Part shown: positions 43,856-44,818 of the stretch, piece after piece
Layout: each line of letters begins with the position of its first letter
Position numbering within the stretch: the first letter of the stretch is position 1
From: a virus
Strand: one strand, 5' to 3'
Virus record (IMG/VR): IMGVR_UViG_3300005663_000083
Span: 1-44,818 of that record
DNA length: 44,818 nucleotides
Translations under genes and position numbers: made by a program
Notes under the pieces: generated by a model
Database searches by the model: none
What the model was told of the DNA's origin: nothing
Seen by the model: the letters and a program-made list of their open reading frames with translations, nothing else

Positions 43856-44818
43856 TCAGTTCAGCCCAATATTAGTCCTAGCTTGTCCGAACGGTAGGGC
43901 CTGCTGCACCGTCGCCAGCACATCCACCGCAGGCACCCCCGCCGATTCGTAGGCCGACAAGAGCAGATTGAAGGTGAACGGGTCGGTGAGCCTCAACTTG
44001 TTAAGCTGGCTGGCAACAGTGAACGGCGCGGGAAGTAAGGTTCCGGTTGTTGGCTCAATGATGGGAGCTGTGAACGGGGTGAAGGCGCTGGGCTGCGTCG
44101 TCGGGATGGGCACCTGGAAGTTCTCTGCCACTGGCGAGCCGAAGTTGAACTGCCCCCGTCTGCTGGGGTCAAACGACACGACGTTGCCAAAATCAAAGCC
44201 CGCCCCCTCAAATGCTGCCCTTGAGGGGATGTGCTGCAACTCACCCTGGGCGTTACGGAAGAACACGCTTGGGTCGTCGCCGAACCGGATTAGGCTGGGT
44301 TGAATCCCCAATCTTGTTAACCCACCCCCAAACGGGACAATCCCATCCTGTTGTCTGCGTATCCCAGCGTTTGGGCCTTGAAAGGCTGTCGGGATTTGAT
44401 CGAACCCCAGACTCCCGAAGATGCCCGAAGTCCCCAACGCGGGGAGAAGCGTCTCTTTAGTGAAGTCGATGGGCTCGAACGGGAAGCCCAGCACTCCGCC
44501 CTCGGCCATCCCGCCCGCTAAGGGAGTCACCTGCACCCCCTGGGACGTGACGGTCATCACCTCTGGGCCTTTCTCGCCCACAAGAAACGACTGAGGTTGC
44601 GGGGCGGGAGTCACCGTGCCGCCCCCTGCCATCCCTGGAGCCCCAAACGCCTGCGGTTGCTGGGGTGCCTGACCGCCTGTTAGCTGGGCGATGATGGGGT
44701 CCAGAGACGCCGCGCTGCCGCTGGGGTCGAACTGCGGTACAGAAGCTCCGGCGAACTGCTGTAATTGCTGCTGAAACCCTTGCTGGGGGGTTGTCCCGAA
44801 CGGGGCGATGCCGCCGGC
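43856..44818 (-). CDS. Protein X homologue, C-terminal part (N-terminus off right edge)
   Basis: The frame is open to the window end: 320 codons without a needed start (internal ATG at 44632 is not the real start). GGIAPFGTTPQQGFQQQLQQ FAG... matches protein X from about its residue 195 on, then LLPALGTSGIF and TTGTLLPAPFTVASQLNKLR L. Identical last 15 residues, but elsewhere many substitutions and a differing central segment. It is either a paralogue or the allele of a related strain. Confidence 0.75.
   Translation of the reverse strand, partial: AGGIAPFGTTPQQGFQQQLQQFAGASVPQFDPSGSAASLDPIIAQLTGGQAPQQPQAFGAPGMAGGGTVTPAPQPQSFLVGEKGPEVMTVTSQGVQVTPLAGGMAEGGVLGFPFEPIDFTKETLLPALGTSGIFGSLGFDQIPTAFQGPNAGIRRQQDGIVPFGGGLTRLGIQPSLIRFGDDPSVFFRNAQGELQHIPSRAAFEGAGFDFGNVVSFDPSRRGQFNFGSPVAENFQVPIPTTQPSAFTPFTAPIIEPTTGTLLPAPFTVASQLNKLRLTDPFTFNLLLSAYESAGVPAVDVLATVQQALPFGQARTNIGLN

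Larger units (their letters stand above)
43781..43906. repeat. 126-bp exact direct repeat, right copy
   Basis: Identical to 272-397; see that entry. Beyond 43906 the homologous protein X sequences differ at many positions, and before 43781 the scaffold sequences hardly align. Confidence 0.97.

Noticed and set aside
43501-43897. Plus-strand ORFs common to both ends (also 85-388)
   Set aside because: They mirror scaffold coding and the repeat, and end through the terminator stem. Their similarity at both ends is explained by the 126-bp repeat.
1-44818. CRISPR arrays, insertion sequences, retroelements (DGR)
   Set aside because: No regularly spaced repeats, transposase, reverse transcriptase or template/variable repeat pairs were seen.

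Overview
The window reads as the near-complete genome of a tailed double-stranded DNA phage (Caudoviricetes) from an uncultivated host, probably a metagenomic contig. The basis is dense short overlapping genes (ATGA, GTGA, TGATG junctions), a terminase-portal-scaffold-capsid set, a lysis cassette, an exonuclease/annealing pair, RusA and two HNH endonucleases. No tape measure protein is seen, and a 1488-residue protein of internal/ejection type follows the portal, so a short-tailed virion is my inference. I see no DNA polymerase, helicase, primase, integrase, tRNA or CRISPR. The host cannot be assigned from sequence; base composition looks to be GC in the mid-50s.

Layout. 1-11.4 kb (minus): partial scaffold-like gene, low-complexity virion protein X, large 1488-aa protein, portal, large terminase, then small genes. 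11.4-12.3 kb: non-coding palindrome-bearing stretch and a putative small terminase. 12.3-14.4 kb (plus): ten short early-type genes behind a TTGACA promoter. 14.4-28.3 kb (minus): regulator-like gene, lysis cassette (small membrane proteins, amidase), Com-like zinc finger, ASCH protein, RusA, excisionase-like HTH, transglycosylase, replication-initiator-like protein, LexA-like HTH, HNH genes, HNH/ParB-like fusion, annealing-like protein, PD-(D/E)XK exonuclease and many small genes, up to a repressor-like HTH. 28.4-29.1 kb (plus): divergent Cro-like HTH gene and one small gene. 29.1-44.8 kb (minus): tail/appendage beta-proteins, glycosyltransferase, decoration-type proteins, major capsid protein, scaffold, and a second partial copy of protein X.

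The two ends share an exact 126-bp direct repeat (272-397 and 43781-43906) with diverged homologous flanks. Either a 43,509-bp circular genome was assembled from a mixed population, or an X/scaffold module is genuinely duplicated.

Two recurring non-coding patterns stand out. One is a dispersed 14-base palindrome, CCAT-N6-ATGG, which in most sites abuts a Shine-Dalgarno or start codon and always reads in the sense of the downstream gene. The other is GC-rich stem-loops placed directly before ribosome-binding sites of virion genes. Together with a Com-like zinc protein and about twenty Cys-rich microproteins, they suggest an extensive regulatory layer that I cannot match to a described system.
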